From positions 248,001 through 312,000 of the forward strand of contig CBDFFO010000007.1 of the NCBI GenBank assembly GCA_965246805.1: DNA of 64,000 nucleotides. The letters run 5' to 3'. The stretch is from Schlegelella_A sp965246805. GTDB lineage: Bacteria > Pseudomonadota > Gammaproteobacteria > Burkholderiales > Burkholderiaceae_C. The notes beneath the pieces are model-generated. The model saw only the letters and a program-made list of their open reading frames with translations, did not search any database and was not told where the DNA came from. Made by a program: the position numbers and the translations under genes. Positions 35,568-44,733 of the stretch are shown piece after piece. How positions within the stretch are numbered: the first letter of the stretch is position 1; each line of letters begins with the position of its first letter.

Positions 35568-36251
35568 ATGACGTCGGTACCACTCACGGTCATCCATCGG
35601 CGGCGCCTGCGCGACGTCTACCGTTCGGCCGGATGGCCGAGCCTCGACAGTATCGAGATCGAGCTGCTTGCGGCCGGGCTGTTGTCGCGAGAGCGCGGCG
35701 CGATGGGTCACGAGACCTTGCGCGTGACCGAAGCGGGTCTCGCCGTTTTGGCCGAGACGTTGCAGCGCAACCGCGCCTGTCGTGACGCGCACGAGCTGCT
35801 GGTCGAGCGCGTGGCTACGGAGATGACGCGGGCTGGCCGATTGGCATGGCGCGGCCTGAGCGTGCGCGCCAAGGTCGGCGACGGGTGGGCGATCGCGAGG
35901 CCAGACGTGTTCTCGGTGCGGCACACGACGGTCGAGCAATACCTGGAACCCGTCGTGCACGAGATCAAGGCGCAACGTTCAGACCTGCTCGCCGACCTGC
36001 GACGAGCAAGCAAGCGCGAGGCCTATCTGCAGTTGTGCAGCGAGTGCTGGTACGTGATTCGCGAAGGCATCGCCGAAGCCGACGAAGTGCCGCCGGAGTG
36101 CGGCGTGATGATCGCGAGCGACACCGCATTCAGTGTCGCGCGCGCGGCGCCGAAGCGGCCGATGCGAATGGGCTTCGGACTCTGGATGGCGCTCGCGAGA
36201 GCCACGCCGACGGCGGGCTGGCGCTTCGACGAGTCTCAATCGAAGCTCTGA
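35568..36251 (+). CDS. MmcB-like protein with PD-(D/E)xK-type signature
   Basis: A 227-residue protein. An N-terminal winged-helix-like part (about 1-65, ending LRVTEAGLAVLAETL) is followed by a region resembling MmcB-type restriction-fold proteins: RPDVFSVRHT (Asp113), VVHEIKAQRSDLLADLR (Glu132, Lys134), then YLQLCSECWYVI and PPECGVMIAS. The PD...ExK spacing suggests a nuclease or DNA-binding core. MmcB is a DNA-repair protein in alphaproteobacteria; the link is my inference from motif layout and may be wrong. No SOS box is visible upstream. Confidence 0.7.
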   Translation: MTSVPLTVIHRRRLRDVYRSAGWPSLDSIEIELLAAGLLSRERGAMGHETLRVTEAGLAVLAETLQRNRACRDAHELLVERVATEMTRAGRLAWRGLSVRAKVGDGWAIARPDVFSVRHTTVEQYLEPVVHEIKAQRSDLLADLRRASKREAYLQLCSECWYVIREGIAEADEVPPECGVMIASDTAFSVARAAPKRPMRMGFGLWMALARATPTAGWRFDESQSKL

Positions 36252-36303
36252 GCTAATCTGCGCCTTCGCGCCCATTCGCGGCGATCGGTCTCGGAGCCTG
36301 TCG

Positions 36304-37998
36304 ATGAATCACGTTCAACTCGTCCATCGCCTCGGCTGGCTCGCGTTGGCAGCGAGCACCCTGGTCGCTTGCTCGAAGCCGGCCGACCCGGCTGCGGCCT
36401 CGACGGCGCCGCCGCTGCCGACGGCGCCGTCGATGAGGGCAACGGCCGTCAACACGGTCGCCGCCGACGATGGTCGCGCCGCGGCGGAGCACGAAGCATC
36501 CGGCATCGCGTGGAAATACGCGAACAGCGGCGCCGATGTCGATGCCGCGTTCGCCGAAGGCAAGTCGAGCGGCAGGCCGCTCTTCGTCTACTGGGGCGCC
36601 AAGTGGTGCCCGCCGTGCAACCAGGTCAAGGCAACGCTCTTTAATCGGCAGAGCTTCATCGAGCGCTCGCGCGCCTTCGTGCCGGTCTATGTCGATGGCG
36701 ACAGTCCCGGCGCGCAGAAGCTCGGCGCGCGCTTCAACGTGAGCGGGTATCCGACGATGGTGCTCTTCAACCCGGCCGGCACCGAAGTGACGCGATTGCC
36801 GGGCGAGGTCGACGCCGAGCGCTATTCGCAGGTGCTCACGCTCGGCATCAACGCCGATCGGCCGGTGAAGGCCGTGCTCGCCGACGCTCTCGCGGGGGGG
36901 CGCAAGCTCGGGCCGAACGATTGGAAGCTGCTCGCGTTCTACGCCTGGGACGTCGACGAGCAGCAGATCGTGTCGAAGGCCGATCTGCCGAGGACGCTCG
37001 CGATCCTCGCCGCCAATTGCCCGGCGCGCGAGTCGGAAACGTCGGTTCGTCTGCTGATGAAAGCGCTCGCCGCGAGCGATTTGAAGAAGGCGCTGACGGC
37101 CAGTGCCGCGTCACGCGATGCGGTCCTGAAGATGCTCGAGTGCCCGGGCGACGCGCGCGCGCACGGTGACATGGTGATGTACTACGCACCGGATCTGACC
37201 CGCGCGTTGAGCGCCACCGGCACCCCGGAGCGCGCCGCAGTGGCGAGGGCTTTCGACAGCGCGCTGAAGCGGCTCGAAGCCGATGCTACGTTGTCTCGCG
37301 CCGATCGCATGCAGGCGTTGGCCGCGCAGGTGGATCTGGCGCGAGTCGACGAGCCCGAAGCCGTGGCCGGCGCCATCAGGCCCGCGCCCACGCTGCCGGC
37401 AGCGCTGCTGGCCGATGTGCGCGAGCAGACCGCGCGCGCCGATCGTGAAGTGACGAACGGCTACGAACGTCAGGCGGTGATCACGGCGGCTGCCGACGTG
37501 TTGCAGCAGGCGGGGTTGAGCGCCGAATCGGATGCCTTGCTGAAATCCAACCTCGCGAAGAGTCACTCGCCCTACTACCTGATGAGCGAGCTCGCGAGCA
37601 ACGCGAAGAAGCGCGGCGACACCGCCGAAGCCTAGCGCTGGTACGGCGAGGCCTACACCCGCAGCGAAGGTCCGGCCACGCGGCTGCAGTGGGGCAACAG
37701 CTACGTGAACGCGTTGGTCGACATGGCGCCATCCAACGAAGTTGAAATCGAGAAGACGGCGGCGTCGGTTTTCATCGAGGCGGCCACCTTGCCGGATGCG
37801 TTCTACCAGCGCAGCGCGCGCTCGCTGCAGCGCACCGGCACCAAGCTCCAGGCGTGGAACAAGGACGGCTCGCACCAGGCCGCGATGAAGCGGCTGCAGG
37901 CAAAGCTCGACACCGTGTGCGCGCCGCTGGCGGCGGGAGACGGTCAACGAGCCGCCTGCGAACGCCTGTTGAAGCCGGCGCCCAAGCCTTCGACCTGA
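36304..37998 (+). pseudogene. Thioredoxin-fold lipoprotein gene interrupted by an amber codon
   Basis: Reads as one 565-codon gene except for an in-frame TAG at 37633-37635. Before the stop are 443 codons: a lipobox VACS (Cys about 23), a thioredoxin-like domain with WCPPCNQVK, and a helical C-terminal region (YYLMSELASNAKKRGDTAEA). After the stop the same frame continues RWYGEAYTRSEGPATRLQWG for 120 codons to a TGA at 37996. Continuity of frame and composition shows that a single codon change broke the gene. The truncated product would keep the CPPC domain. Real nonsense mutation, suppressed stop, or sequencing error cannot be told apart here. Confidence 0.88.
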
Positions 37999-38191
37999 GG
38001 GGTCTTCGGGCCTGCATGGGTCGACCCGCTGTGGGGGCGTCGCAACCGAGCGCGGGCTCCTTCGTCAGCCATTCCGTCTTCATCGCCGCCTGCACCGTCG
38101 GTCGCGCGCCGACTGGCGCCTGCGCGATGCTATGGTCCGCGGTCGACGGCGTCGATCGCCATGACCACCCACCTTCGCTTTGAACCCGCCG

Positions 38192-38560
38192 ATGCCCAGA
38201 ACGATTCTCGACGAAGCGCGACTTCACCCGGCGATTCGCGAGCGCGTCGCCGGTCATCACGCGGATGTGGTCCACAACGTCCAGGCCGCCGCATCGACCA
38301 ACGCAGTGCTGGTGGTCGGCATGGCGCAGAACCCGCATGGTCGCAAGGCGCGCCAATTGCTCGACGGCGCGGGAGTGCCCTACCACTACCTCGAGTACGG
38401 CAGCTATTTCAGCGAGTGGCGCCGCCGCAATGCGTTGAAGATGTGGACCGGCTGGCCGACGTTTCCGATGGTGTTCGTGAGGGGCGTGCTGATCGGCGGC
38501 GCGAGCGAGCTCGCCGAGCAGCTGCAAAACGGCGAGTTGAAGCGCGTGCTGGGAGAGTGA
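38192..38560 (+). CDS. Glutaredoxin-fold protein lacking cysteine
   Basis: A 122-residue protein with a glutaredoxin-like C-terminal half: VVGMAQNPHGRKARQLLDGAG, then YLEYGSYFSEW, WTGWPTFPMVFVRG (cis-Pro loop) and LIGGASEL. The redox CxxC/CxxS site is replaced by NPHG and the whole protein contains no cysteine, so it cannot be a disulfide oxidoreductase; a binding or regulatory role is more likely. ATG 38192 is preferred to a TTG at 38180. First gene of a chain whose members overlap by 4 nt. Confidence 0.82.
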   Translation: MPRTILDEARLHPAIRERVAGHHADVVHNVQAAASTNAVLVVGMAQNPHGRKARQLLDGAGVPYHYLEYGSYFSEWRRRNALKMWTGWPTFPMVFVRGVLIGGASELAEQLQNGELKRVLGE

Positions 38561-40113
38561 CCGCGGTGTGGCACTCGGCTTTGGAAGTTCGAGTCGCGCT
38601 GACTCGCGCGCGGCCTGGTGCCGTCCGGTTTCGCGAAGCGGTTCGGATCGCCGTCCTCCTTCTGTTTTCGGGTTTCTTCGCGGATGCGCGCGCCGACGCT
38701 ACGTTGCGTGATTGCCGGGTGGGCGGCCTTCGCAACAGCGTGCAATGCGGCTCGGTGCAGCGGCCGCTCGACCCGGCGCTGCCTGCTGCGGGCAGCCTTA
38801 CCGTGTCTTACGTCGTGGTTCCGGCACTGGCGCGCAACAAGCTCCCCGACCCGATCTTCGTGATCGCCGGTGGGCCCGGACAAAGCGCCATCGCCGTGGC
38901 GGGACAGGTGATGGGCATGCTGGGGCGCGCCAACAACCGTCGCGACATCGTCTTCGTCGATCAACGCGGCACCGGTCGCTCGGCGCCGCTCGATTGCGAC
39001 GACCCCGCCCACGAGTCGCTCGCCGACCAGGCCGACCCCGCGCGACAGCTCCGCCTGCTGCTGGCGTGCAAGGCGCGTCTGGCGCAACTGCCCTACATCC
39101 GGGAAGAGAAGAACCTCGCGTTCTTCACGACCCCGATCGCGGCGCAGGACCTCGACGTGGTGCGAGTGCAACTCGGCGCCGATCGCATCGATCTCATCGG
39201 ATTCTCGTACGGCACTCGCGTGGCGCTCGAGTATTTGCGGCAATTTCCGCAAGCGGTTCGACGCCTCGTGATCGACGGCGTGGCGCCCGCCGACATGGTG
39301 TTGCCGGTGAGTTTTTCCGTCGACGGTGAAGCGTCGCTGGAGGCCCTGCTCGCGGGTTGCGCAAAGGAGGCGGCCTGCGCGGCGGCACACCCGCGGTTGC
39401 GCGAGCAGCTTGGGGTGTTGCTCGCCACCTTGCCGAAGGCCGCGAGTGTGCCGCATCCGCTGACCGGGCAGATCGAGAGCTTCACTCTCACGCGCGAGAT
39501 GGTGCTGTCGGCGATCCGCAGTGCGCTGTACACACCTGCCCTCGCGGCCGCCGTGCCGGCCGCCATCGAGGCGGCTTCGAAGGGTCGCTACGAAGGCTTG
39601 GTCGGGTTGGGTGCGACGTTCTGGTCACGTCGTTCGACGCGGCTCGCGACCGGCATGCACTTCTCGGTCGTGTGCGCTGAAGACGAGCCGCGTGTCGCTT
39701 CCGCGACCGACGCGCCGGCGTCATTCGTGTCGGCGACATTCGCTCGCGACGACGCGCATTTCTACGCCCGCATGTGCGCGCACTGGCCACGGGGCGCGTT
39801 GCCGGCCGCGTTCGATCACGTCTCGCCGAGCAAATCACCGGTGCTCGCATTGAGTGGTGGCATCGACCCGGCCACGCCGCCGCGCCACGCCGCGCGCGTG
39901 GTGCGCGAGCTAGGCCCGTTGGCCAGACATGTCGTGGTGGCCCACGCGGGCCACGGCGTGATGGCGCTTGGTTGCATGCGGGAGGTAGTCTTCCGTTTCA
40001 TCGATGCCACGACCGATGCGGCCGCGGTGGCTGTCGATGCGACCTGCGCACAGGCGATTCCCCGACCGCTCTCGTTTCAGCCGCTGCTGCTCGAGGCGGG
40101 AGCGTCGCGATGA
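38557..40113 (+). CDS. Exported alpha/beta hydrolase, tripeptidyl-aminopeptidase-like
   Basis: A 518-residue serine hydrolase with a C-terminal TAP-like region. Catalytic motifs are GFSYGTRVALEY (nucleophile), SGGIDPATPPRHA (Asp) and AHAGHGVMALGC (His); VIAGGPGQSA and DQRGTGRS mark the oxyanion region of proline-iminopeptidase-type enzymes. A hydrophobic stretch before ARADATLRDC suggests export. GTG 38557 overlaps the upstream stop by 4 nt, but a shorter start near the hydrophobic stretch is possible. Probably a secreted peptidase; coupled to an ABC exporter. Confidence 0.88.
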   Translation: MTAVWHSALEVRVALTRARPGAVRFREAVRIAVLLLFSGFFADARADATLRDCRVGGLRNSVQCGSVQRPLDPALPAAGSLTVSYVVVPALARNKLPDPIFVIAGGPGQSAIAVAGQVMGMLGRANNRRDIVFVDQRGTGRSAPLDCDDPAHESLADQADPARQLRLLLACKARLAQLPYIREEKNLAFFTTPIAAQDLDVVRVQLGADRIDLIGFSYGTRVALEYLRQFPQAVRRLVIDGVAPADMVLPVSFSVDGEASLEALLAGCAKEAACAAAHPRLREQLGVLLATLPKAASVPHPLTGQIESFTLTREMVLSAIRSALYTPALAAAVPAAIEAASKGRYEGLVGLGATFWSRRSTRLATGMHFSVVCAEDEPRVASATDAPASFVSATFARDDAHFYARMCAHWPRGALPAAFDHVSPSKSPVLALSGGIDPATPPRHAARVVRELGPLARHVVVAHAGHGVMALGCMREVVFRFIDATTDAAAVAVDATCAQAIPRPLSFQPLLLEAGASR

Positions 40114-40919
40114 TCGACGTGCAAGGGCTTGCGAAGTCGTTCAAGGCGGTGTCGCCCCACGCGCGCGGGTGGCGCTCGGCGCTTCGACGCGGGACGAGCG
40201 AACCGATCCGAGCCGTCCGCAACGTCAGCCTTCACGCGGCCGACGGCCGCATCACCGGCTTGCTCGGCCCGAACGGCGCGGGCAAGACCACGTCGCTGCG
40301 CATGCTCGCCGCGTTGATCGAGCCCGATGCCGGCAGCCTGACCGTCGATGGCATCGACGTGGTCACGCGTTCGCGCGAAGCGCTTGCGCGGATGGGCATG
40401 CTTTCCGATGCTCGGGGGCTCTATCCACGGCTCACCGCCCGCGAGAACATCGTCTACTACGGCCGCCTGCACGGGATGACGCGCGACGATTCCGAAGCGC
40501 GTGCACAGGCCCTGGCGCGGATGTTCGACATGGTCGCGCTGCTCGATCGCCGAACCGACGGCTTCAGCCAGGGCGAGCGGATGAAGACGGCGCTGGCGCG
40601 TGCGCTCGTGCACGACCCGTCGAACATCGTGCTCGACGAGCCGACCAATGGCCTCGACGTCGTCGCGACGCGGGCACTGCGCGAGAGCTTGCGCTGGTTG
40701 CGCAGCGCTGAAGGCGGCGCGAAATGCATCGTCTTCTCGACGCACATCATGCAAGAGGTCGAGCGGCTTTGCGACACGGTGGTGGTGGTCGCGCATGGGC
40801 GCACGGTGGCTTGCGGAAGCGTCGATGAATTGCTCGCGCAGACCAGCGAAACGGATTTCGAAGATGCGTTCGTGAAGCTGGCGTTCGACGCGCTGGAGTC
40901 GGCGGAGGCCACGGGATGA
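40110..40919 (+). CDS. ABC transporter ATP-binding protein, NatA-like
   Basis: A 269-residue ATPase: Walker A GPNGAGKTTS, signature FSQGERMKTALARAL, Walker B NIVLDEPTNGLDV, and H-loop FSTHIMQEVERL. The FSQGE signature and overall form match NatA of the NatAB sodium exporter type. ATG overlaps the hydrolase stop by 4 nt, and its own stop overlaps the permease ATG by 4 nt. Confidence 0.93.
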   Translation: MIDVQGLAKSFKAVSPHARGWRSALRRGTSEPIRAVRNVSLHAADGRITGLLGPNGAGKTTSLRMLAALIEPDAGSLTVDGIDVVTRSREALARMGMLSDARGLYPRLTARENIVYYGRLHGMTRDDSEARAQALARMFDMVALLDRRTDGFSQGERMKTALARALVHDPSNIVLDEPTNGLDVVATRALRESLRWLRSAEGGAKCIVFSTHIMQEVERLCDTVVVVAHGRTVACGSVDELLAQTSETDFEDAFVKLAFDALESAEATG

Positions 40920-42097
40920 CACGTGTGCGACCCTCGATCACGCTCTGGACGGTCTACGTCAAGGAGATCGTCGACGCGCTGCGCGACCGGCGAACGCTGC
41001 TGACGGTGCTCGCGTCGACAGTGTTGATGGGCCCGTTGGTGCTGGTCGCGATCTCGTCGTTGGTGTCGTCGCTGGAAGCACCGGCCGAAAAGCGCGAGGT
41101 CTATGCGATCGGCATGGCCTCGGCGCCGACGCTGAAAAACTATCTCGAGCGCCAGAACTACGCCGTGAAGGAGGCCCCGGTCGACTACGAGGCGCGCCTT
41201 CGCCAGGCCTCGTTCGGCGACCCCGTGGTGGTGGTACCGGCGAATTTCGAAACCGCATTGGTTCACGGCGAAGCACCGATGGTGGAACTGGTGTCCGACA
41301 GCGGCAACCAGCGGGCGGAGTCGAGTTCACGACGCATCGAGGCCCTGCTCGGTGGCTTCAGCCGCGAGCGCGCCACCTTGACGCTCGCGTTGCGCGGCGT
41401 CGCACTGCAGGTGCTCGAGCCGATACAGATCGAAAGCCGAGACCTCGCGGGCGTGCAGACGCGCGCGTCGCGCTTCACGTTCATGCTGCCGTTCTTCGTG
41501 ATGATGGCGGTGCTCTACGGCGCGTTGAACGCGGCCCTCGACACGACCGCCGGCGAACGCGAGCGCGGTTCACTCGAGCCGTTGTTGATGAACCCGGGCG
41601 AGCGCTGGGCGCTGGTCGCAGGCAAGTGGGGCGCGGTGGCGTCGGTCAGCATGTTGATCGCGGTGTTGAGCTGCCTCAGCTTCATCCCCGGCCAATGGCT
41701 TCTGCGCAGCGACACCTTGGCGGCGATGTTCCGGTACGGGCTGCAAGAGGCGTGGCTCTTCCTGGTCGTGCTGTTGCCGTTCGCCGCCGCCCTTTCGGCG
41801 CTGCTGATGGCGGTCGCCATCCGGTGCCGCACATTCAAGGAAGCGCAGGCGAGCTCGACCGTGGTGCTTCTGGTGGTTCAGTTGTTGCCGCTGGTGAGCA
41901 TCTTCAACCTCGATGGCGAGACGCCCTGGCACTTGTGGGTTCCTGCGCTGGCGCAGAACACGTTGATGACACGGGTGTTGAAGGGCGAAGTGCTGGATGG
42001 CTCGCAACTGACCGTACCTGCGCTGGTGTGCATCGTGTTGACGGCGGGTTGCCTGACTTACGTGTCGCGCCTGGTGCGCAGCGCGGCGCTCAAATGA
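40916..42097 (+). CDS. ABC-2 type permease, NatB-like
   Basis: A 393-residue membrane subunit. It has an N-terminal helix (LLTVLASTVLMGPLVLVAI), a large extracytoplasmic domain (about 45-180), and five or six C-terminal helices including the ABC-2 motif region TTAGERERGSLEPLLMNP. The opening TLWTVYVKEIVDALRDRRTL is typical of NatB/YhaP permeases. Forms an exporter with the preceding ATPase; substrate may be sodium, a peptide or a small molecule. Confidence 0.92.
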   Translation: MTRVRPSITLWTVYVKEIVDALRDRRTLLTVLASTVLMGPLVLVAISSLVSSLEAPAEKREVYAIGMASAPTLKNYLERQNYAVKEAPVDYEARLRQASFGDPVVVVPANFETALVHGEAPMVELVSDSGNQRAESSSRRIEALLGGFSRERATLTLALRGVALQVLEPIQIESRDLAGVQTRASRFTFMLPFFVMMAVLYGALNAALDTTAGERERGSLEPLLMNPGERWALVAGKWGAVASVSMLIAVLSCLSFIPGQWLLRSDTLAAMFRYGLQEAWLFLVVLLPFAAALSALLMAVAIRCRTFKEAQASSTVVLLVVQLLPLVSIFNLDGETPWHLWVPALAQNTLMTRVLKGEVLDGSQLTVPALVCIVLTAGCLTYVSRLVRSAALK

Positions 42098-42588
42098 CTG
42101 CGCGTTCTCCGCGCGACACGGCGCCCAACGATGTCGACCTGATCTGGCAATGCGTCCCGTTCGAGGCTTTGGGTGTGCGGGCCTTGCAGCGCATTTATGC
42201 CGCGCGGCAAAAGGTGTTCGTCGTCGAACAGGCGTGCGCCTTTCTCGATGCCGACGAACATGACTTTCATGCGTGGCACTTGACGGCGTGCGACCGCGGC
42301 GCCAGTGCGGTCCACGCGTATGCGCGCCTTCTCGCGCCCGGCGCCAAATATCGAGAAGCGTCGATCGGTCGTGTGTTGACCACCGAACGCGCACGTGGGA
42401 CCGGGCTGGGTCGCGTGCTTATGGCCTGCGCCATCGAGGAAACGACCACCCTGTGGCCCGCCTCGGCGATCCGCATCGGTGCGCAGGCGCGGCTGGAAGC
42501 GTTCTACGAGGGGTTCGGCTTCGTGGCCCACGGTGCGCGCTACATGGAGGACGGCATTCACCACGTGGAGATGGTTCGCTCGGCGTGA
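42094..42588 (+). CDS. GNAT acetyltransferase, ElaA-like
   Basis: A 164-residue acyltransferase: IYAARQKVFVVEQACAFLDADEHD is the ElaA-type opening, shown by RQKVFVVEQ, and IGRVLTTERARGTGLGRVLM is the acetyl-CoA pyrophosphate-binding loop. Substrate unknown. Its ATG overlaps the NatB stop by 4 nt, making it the last gene of the five-gene unit. Confidence 0.9.
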   Translation: MTARSPRDTAPNDVDLIWQCVPFEALGVRALQRIYAARQKVFVVEQACAFLDADEHDFHAWHLTACDRGASAVHAYARLLAPGAKYREASIGRVLTTERARGTGLGRVLMACAIEETTTLWPASAIRIGAQARLEAFYEGFGFVAHGARYMEDGIHHVEMVRSA

Positions 42589-42741
42589 TCCGAGCGGCCG
42601 TCGAGGGGGCGCGTGTCCAATCGTGAGCGCGGCGTGTTCCGTCGAGCCCGCCCGAAGGCTGGATCGCGGTCCACCCCCACGCGCCACCGCGGCGACCGGA
42701 TCGCCTCCCTACAATCGCCCGTTCTGCCACCGGGTCCGGCC

Positions 42742-44733
42742 ATGCTGTTTGCGCAAGAATTCGACGTCATCGTGATCGGCGGCGGGCACGCCGGCACCGA
42801 GGCTGCGCTGGCGTCGGCGCGGATGGGCGCGTCAACGCTGCTGTTGACGCACAACGTCGAGACCATCGGCCAGATGAGCTGCAACCCATCGATCGGCGGC
42901 ATCGGCAAGGGTCACCTGGTGAAGGAGATCGATGCCCTCGGCGGTGCGATGGCGTTGGCCGCGGACCGCGCCGGAATCCATTTTCGGATCCTGAACGGCT
43001 CGAAGGGCCCCGCGGTGCGCGCCACCCGGGCGCAAGCCGACCGCATCCTCTACAAGGCAGCGATCCGTCACGTCGTCGAAAACACGCCGAACCTGACCGT
43101 GTTCCAGGGCGCATGCGACGATCTCATCGTTCAAGGTGACCGTGTGGCGGGCGTCGTGACGCAAGTGGGTGTTTGCTTTACAGCCAGGGCGGTAGTGCTC
43201 ACCGCCGGTACCTTCCTGGACGGCAAGATCCATGTCGGGCTCCAGAGTCATGCGGGCGGACGCGCGGGCGATCCGCCCGCCGCCACCTTGTCGGCGCGGC
43301 TCAAGGAGCTGAACCTGCCTCAAGGGCGCTTGAAGACCGGCACGCCGCCGCGCCTAGACGGCCGCAGCATCGATTTCTCGCGCCTCGCCGAACAGCGTGG
43401 CGACGGCGTCGCCAACGACGGTTCATTGAACCCAGCGGCGGTCCCGGTCTTCAGCTTCATGGGCGACGCTGCATTGCATCCGCGGGCGATGTCGTGCTGG
43501 ATCACCCACACGAACGAACGGACGCACGAGATCGTTCGAGGCGGCTTCGACCGCAGCCCGATGTTCACAGGGCTCATCGACGGCGTGGGGCCGCGTTACT
43601 GCCCGAGCATCGAGGACAAGGTCAACCGGTTCGCCGATAAAACCTCGCACCAGATCTTCTTGGAGCCGGAAGGGTTGACGACCCATGAGTACTACCCCAA
43701 CGGGATCTCGACATCGCTGCCGTTCGATGTTCAGGCTGCATTGGTTCATTCGATCGCCGGTTTGGAAAACGCACACATCCTCCGAACCGGGTATGCCATC
43801 GAGTACGACTATTTCGATCCGCGCGCGCTGACCGCCAGCCTCGAGACGCGGTCGATTAGGGGGTTGTTTTTCGCAGGTCAAATCAACGGCACGACGGGTT
43901 ACGAAGAAGCCGCGGCGCAGGGCGTGTTTGCCGGCGCCAACGCGGCACTGGCGGCTGCAGGGTCGGCGCCGTGGCGCGTGAATCGCGACGAAGGCTACCT
44001 CGGGGTGTTGGTTGACGACTTGGTGAGTAAAGGCGTGACGGAGCCTTATCGCATGTTCACCAGTCGCGCAGAACATCGGCTGCAGCTTCGTGAAGGCAAC
44101 GCAGATGTTCGCCTCACCCCAGTCGGGCGCCGACTCGGGTTGGTCGATGACGATCGCTGGCGCTCGTTCGAGCGCAAGGCGGCGCTGGTTTCACGTGAAA
44201 CCACTCGACTTCGCCAGGCCAGATCTAGTATCGGGCCTTGGGAGGTCGATCCGTTCAGCACCATCGTCGTTAAGGAAGGCCAATCGCCCGCGGATTTGCT
44301 GCGTCGCCCTGACATCACCTTTGACACGCTGGCGCACGCGCCGCTGGTCGAAGGCGCCATGGTTTCACGTGAAACCTTGCGCATCGAACTCGGCAGGGCG
44401 TTGGCCGACGACGTGATCGAGCAGGTCGAAACGACGATTAAGTACGCCGGCTACATCGACAGACAGGTCGACGCCGTGGCGCGTGCTGCGGGCAGCGAAA
44501 GCACGCGATTGCCGACGCCCTTCGACTACGCCTTGATCATCGGGCTCTCCTTCGAGGCGAGACAAACGCTGAGTCAACGGCGTCCGGAGACGATTGGTGA
44601 TGCCTCCCGGCTGCCGGGCATCACCCCTGCCGCCATTTCGCTTCTCAAGGTGCACCTGAAAAAGCGTAGCAGATCGACTTCCAATCCGGGCTTGCCTACC
44701 GATCGAGCGCAACGGCAGGTTGTCGACGGGTGA
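42742..44733 (+). CDS. mnmG: tRNA uridine-5-carboxymethylaminomethyl modification enzyme MnmG
   Basis: FAD enzyme that with MnmE modifies wobble U34 in tRNAs. The 663-residue product has the FAD-binding GGGHAGTEAA, QMSCNPSIGGIGKGHLVKEIDALGG (family signatures CNPSIGG and GHLVKEID), GQINGTTGYEEAAAQG, and the MnmE-binding C-terminal domain with LPGITPAAISLLKVHLKK. ATG 42742 is preceded by TACAAT at 42710-42715, a possible -10 element. Two parS sites lie inside the coding sequence (44186 and 44361). GTGA overlap with rsmG. Confidence 0.98.
   Translation: MLFAQEFDVIVIGGGHAGTEAALASARMGASTLLLTHNVETIGQMSCNPSIGGIGKGHLVKEIDALGGAMALAADRAGIHFRILNGSKGPAVRATRAQADRILYKAAIRHVVENTPNLTVFQGACDDLIVQGDRVAGVVTQVGVCFTARAVVLTAGTFLDGKIHVGLQSHAGGRAGDPPAATLSARLKELNLPQGRLKTGTPPRLDGRSIDFSRLAEQRGDGVANDGSLNPAAVPVFSFMGDAALHPRAMSCWITHTNERTHEIVRGGFDRSPMFTGLIDGVGPRYCPSIEDKVNRFADKTSHQIFLEPEGLTTHEYYPNGISTSLPFDVQAALVHSIAGLENAHILRTGYAIEYDYFDPRALTASLETRSIRGLFFAGQINGTTGYEEAAAQGVFAGANAALAAAGSAPWRVNRDEGYLGVLVDDLVSKGVTEPYRMFTSRAEHRLQLREGNADVRLTPVGRRLGLVDDDRWRSFERKAALVSRETTRLRQARSSIGPWEVDPFSTIVVKEGQSPADLLRRPDITFDTLAHAPLVEGAMVSRETLRIELGRALADDVIEQVETTIKYAGYIDRQVDAVARAAGSESTRLPTPFDYALIIGLSFEARQTLSQRRPETIGDASRLPGITPAAISLLKVHLKKRSRSTSNPGLPTDRAQRQVVDG
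44186..44203. promoter_or_regulatory. parS centromere-like site 1 (inside mnmG)
   Basis: TGGTTTCACGTGAAACCA is a perfect 18-bp palindrome holding the 14-bp core GTTTCACGTGAAAC of the bacterial parS consensus. ParB, encoded 3 kb downstream, should load here. In the mnmG frame it encodes Val-Ser-Arg-Glu-Thr. Confidence 0.93.
44361..44376. promoter_or_regulatory. parS centromere-like site 2 (inside mnmG)
   Basis: GGTTTCACGTGAAACC carries the same 14-bp parS core, about 175 bp after the first site and in the same reading phase, again encoding Val-Ser-Arg-Glu-Thr in MnmG. Two closely spaced sites favour ParB nucleation. Confidence 0.93.
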
